From Temnopleurus reevesii (Eukaryota; Echinodermata; Echinoidea; Temnopleuroida; Temnopleuridae), in contig BQKZ01000016.1 of NCBI GenBank assembly GCA_036244855.1, positions 308,542 to 372,541 on the forward strand: a DNA stretch of 64,000 nt, in the 5' to 3' direction. A program made the translations under genes and the position numbers. Below, piece after piece: positions 61,401 through 64,000 of the stretch (positions are counted from its first letter, which is position 1; every line of letters starts with the position of its first letter). The notes under the pieces are model-generated. The model searched no databases, was not told where the DNA came from, and was given only the letters and a program-made list of their open reading frames with translations.

Positions 61401-62784
61401 GGTCAACACAGAAATTTGTGATTACTCTCTAAAATGAGTTCAGTCGCTATGCAAAATTTCATTGTGAACACGCTCACTATTATAACTGTGATCGATAGCA
61501 GTTCATGATAAATTGAGGATACAAACACTAAAATTGTCAATTCCAAAAAATCTGCAGCCATGATATGCGAAATTGATGTGATAACAGTAAATGATATTGA
61601 ACACACAAAATAACGATGCCACACGTTTTAAAGCGATATAAACTATTTTCAAAGCTTCAAAATAATCTCATATGATATCTCATATCTGCTGTAATAGAAT
61701 TAAAACGTGTCTGTGAAAGCAGAACCTGATAATACTAATCCATGGCTAGTGATAATAGTTTTCGTGCAGATACGAACTAATGGATTTCAAGTCATGAGAC
61801 CAAAACCTGGGATAAGAGTCATGAAAAACAAGATCGTTATCATAGGTCTGATTCTTTCGACTATAACCTTGGGGTCCCTTTGTGACATTTGAAAGTAAAA
61901 ACAAAATAGCTATTATCATCATTCAACATCCAATAATAAAACCTTTTCGTTGTTTATTGATTAAAATTTCTCTGTTTAAATTTCTCTAATTAAGATTTCT
62001 CTTTAGTGTAATTCCACCAATTATCCCACATTTTGTTTGTAATTACAAGAAATGCAAATGTGCCGAAATGAATGTTAAGTAATTCTGTGAGCAAGGCGAA
62101 AATTTAGTAACTAGTCAGTTAGCATCCTTTCATGAAGCAGGTCTATGACGATATATTTGAATGCTATCCTGTCTCTTTCTTGTCTTGGCTTTTTGCAATC
62201 AGCCCCACCTTAAAGTAGCATGCTTTTTAGGGTAATCACTTGATTGAATAATGTAAAAATGACTCCCTCTTAGAAGAAGATACTCAAATTAGAATGAAAT
62301 TTTAAATACTTAGATAATTTGAAAAAAATTCATTACCAGACCTAAATTGAGTTCATATGGAAATTGTTTATCGGTGTGAATATCTTTTTATTATGGAAAT
62401 AAAACTATCAATAAATCAAATGAAAAGAAATTGCTTTCTTGTAGAACAGAGAGCCAAGAGAATATTACGAGTACGTTATTGTATTTTGCCAAACTGTTAG
62501 GCCAACCAGTAATTGAATGAAGGATATCAGAAAACTACCACTCGGTTCTAATAAATGGCTAAAAATTGTCTAAAACAGAATATTTTGCCACAGAATATAA
62601 TGTCTAATTGCTCTAAAACTGACGGATTAGCCATTAATCATGGATGTTTGACGATTAATGTGAATTTAGTGGGGTAAAATTCACCAAATTTTGCACAGAG
62701 ATACTTTGTAATAGAGAGATTGATCACAAAGCTTCTGAAGTGGATAAGTCATGGACACCTACAAAGAATTAGATCTAAGCAGTA
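58447..62784. other. AT-rich non-coding stretch
   Basis: Contains a 27-bp direct repeat at about 58530-58585, short TAGTCGTACG repeats near 59890-59910, and a C10/A14 homopolymer junction at 60997-61020. A 113-codon frame at 60969-61310 starts in that homopolymer and has no motif. Confidence 0.45.
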
Positions 62785-63160
62785 GAAATGAGATGCATCA
62801 AAAGACTCTTTGGCATCTCATACAAGGACAATGTTACCAATGTTGAAGTCCACAGTAAAATTGCTCAACAAGTCATTCAATACGAAGACCTAATGACCAC
62901 TGTGAAAAAAGGAAACTCAAAGGGTATGGACATATAACACATTCTACATGACCTGCATAGAGAAGAATTTAAAAGAAGAGAGGCAAGCAAAAGAAGTGAT
63001 GGGCAAACAATATCTATGCATGGACGGGAAAAGGTTTCACTGTCACCCGGGCACTTGCCCACAACCGCATTAGGTAGAGACAGCTGGTTGATTGCTCATG
63101 TCATGAAGCACCCTAATGATCTTGATGGGATACTGGACAAGTGAAGTGAAGTACAGTAAA
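62785..63160 (+). pseudogene. Decayed non-LTR retrotransposon, C-terminus of endonuclease-reverse transcriptase
   Basis: The first frame reads MRCIKRLFGISYKDNVTNVE, then KIAQQVIQYEDLMTTVKK. A one-base loss in an A-run shifts to RKLKGYGHITHST. Another frame then gives RGKQKK, WANNIYAWTGKGF and LAHNRIR. These match, in order, the widely seen C-terminal blocks LGISYKDxVTNEEV, YEDLLTTVKRRKLxWYGH, RRGRQKKRWxDNI, EWTG and the NRxRWRxL region. At least two frameshifts and several stops make it dead. The clade is uncertain. Short AAGTG repeats at 63140-63152 may be the original tail. Confidence 0.82.
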
Positions 63161-63654
63161 TTTCACAATGTTTTCTTCTCTTAATGAGAGCTTACCATAT
63201 GATTGTATAATGATGTTAAAGAATTTTAAAAGAAGTATGCTCAAGGACCAAGCTAATCAAAAGGGAGAATTGTGTAACGAAAATGAGGAGTTTACAATGA
63301 AAAATACATTGCTTATCAAAGTAGATATGGCACTAAAGGAATTAAGCTAACGTCATGTTATAAATATAAATCGTAATATATATGGTGTGCACAGATTCTT
63401 TTAGGCCTATTTTGTCTTAAATTAATTACTGAATGAATGTTCTTTGTTCTTTAGTGATATGATAATTTTGCATTAGATTTCTACTTCATTCTGATGTACG
63501 TGTATAGTAGTCGAAGTATGGTAGCAGACGAGGTACGGTAGTCTGGTAGTCAACATGTGGAGCTACGAGGTCTGATCTGGTCGGCCAAACATGCAGAATG
63601 GGAGCAATCTGATAGTGACGGATAGAAGTATACCTGAAAGAAAGAATCGCAGTC

Positions 63655-63870
63655 CAGAGGGAAACTACCAGGACAAGCAAGGAATACTCCCAAAGTAGCT
63701 GATAGAAATCAAGAATTAAGGAAAACTACCATGGTAGATGGTAGGCAAGTGAAAGATAAGAGATGACAACCATTGTAGCTGGTATTCAAGAACAACTTTG
63801 GGAGAAATACAACCATGGCTTGTAGGCAAGGAACAACAAAGTAACTATACCTAGTAACAACCAGGATAAG
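63655..63870. repeat. Degenerate minisatellite-like stretch
   Basis: Blocks of the type TACCATGGTAGATGGTAGGCA, CAACCATTGTAGCTGGTATTC and CAACCATGGCTTGTAGGCAAG, each followed by an A-rich spacer, recur about every 55-65 bp. The region is purine-rich and has no gene. Confidence 0.5.
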
Positions 63871-64000
63871 TGAACAATCAAGAACTATGGAAGAAAGAGA
63901 AAACAACAGCTTACAGGCGATGTCAGAGAACTGACAAAAAGATGTTCAAGTTAGAGGGGTAGTATATCTCTACCAAATGCATATACAAAAAGAAAATAAT

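Noticed and set aside
54110..64000. Nearby GPA2 (thyrostimulin alpha) gene, as found beside GPB5 in some animals
   Set aside because: I found no exon with the GQCC-type and C-x-C alpha-subunit motifs; it may lie outside the window.

Overview
The window looks like a gene-poor, AT-rich stretch of an animal nuclear genome, most likely a marine invertebrate deuterostome and plausibly an echinoderm. The evidence is an intron-containing bilaterian neurohormone gene, remnants of animal LINEs and a Tc1/mariner transposon, tRNA-like SINE heads, many foldback (MITE-like) elements, and microsatellites. No species can be named from the sequence alone. There is no sign of bacterial gene organisation. Two ambiguous bases (2332 and 47366) suggest a draft assembly.

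The one gene I can support is a glycoprotein hormone beta-5 (GPB5, the thyrostimulin beta subunit) on the + strand. Coding exon 1 is 50486-50737 and coding exon 2 is 53735-53929, separated by a 2997-bp phase-0 intron. The joined product is 148 residues. It has a signal peptide, the ten cysteines of GPB5, a C-x-G-x-C and a C-x-C cystine-knot pair, and one N-glycosylation sequon. I saw no GPA2 partner gene.

Layout. 1-2338: a duplicated repeat with a 219-bp tandem core and a tRNA-like segment, split by a 1472-bp Tc1/mariner-type element. Its exact empty site survives in the second repeat copy at 18111-19080. 4.0-9.7 kb: four families of short foldback elements. 11.1-12.7 kb: trinucleotide, CA and CT microsatellites. 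15.9-19.9 kb: a nested repeat complex with about 540-bp inverted arms, each carrying arrays of nuclear-receptor-like DR1 half-sites. 22.8-25.9 kb: LINE 3' ends, an L2/CR1-like reverse-transcriptase C-terminus, a roughly 135-bp minisatellite and more foldbacks. 29-39.4 kb: SINE heads, ACG-rich repeats and TIR elements. 39.6-49 kb: mostly unique AT-rich DNA with a GT-rich tract, a GA tract and one weak unrecognised ORF. 49.2-54.1 kb: the GPB5 locus, bordered upstream by three repeat insertions within about 1.3 kb and downstream by a small hairpin. 54-64 kb: AT-rich DNA with a foldback pair, a decayed LINE C-terminus and a small minisatellite.

Most other open reading frames are short, chance or low-complexity and are not annotated as genes. 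The mobile DNA shows several generations: duplicated repeats, insertions into them, and foldback families that recur together.
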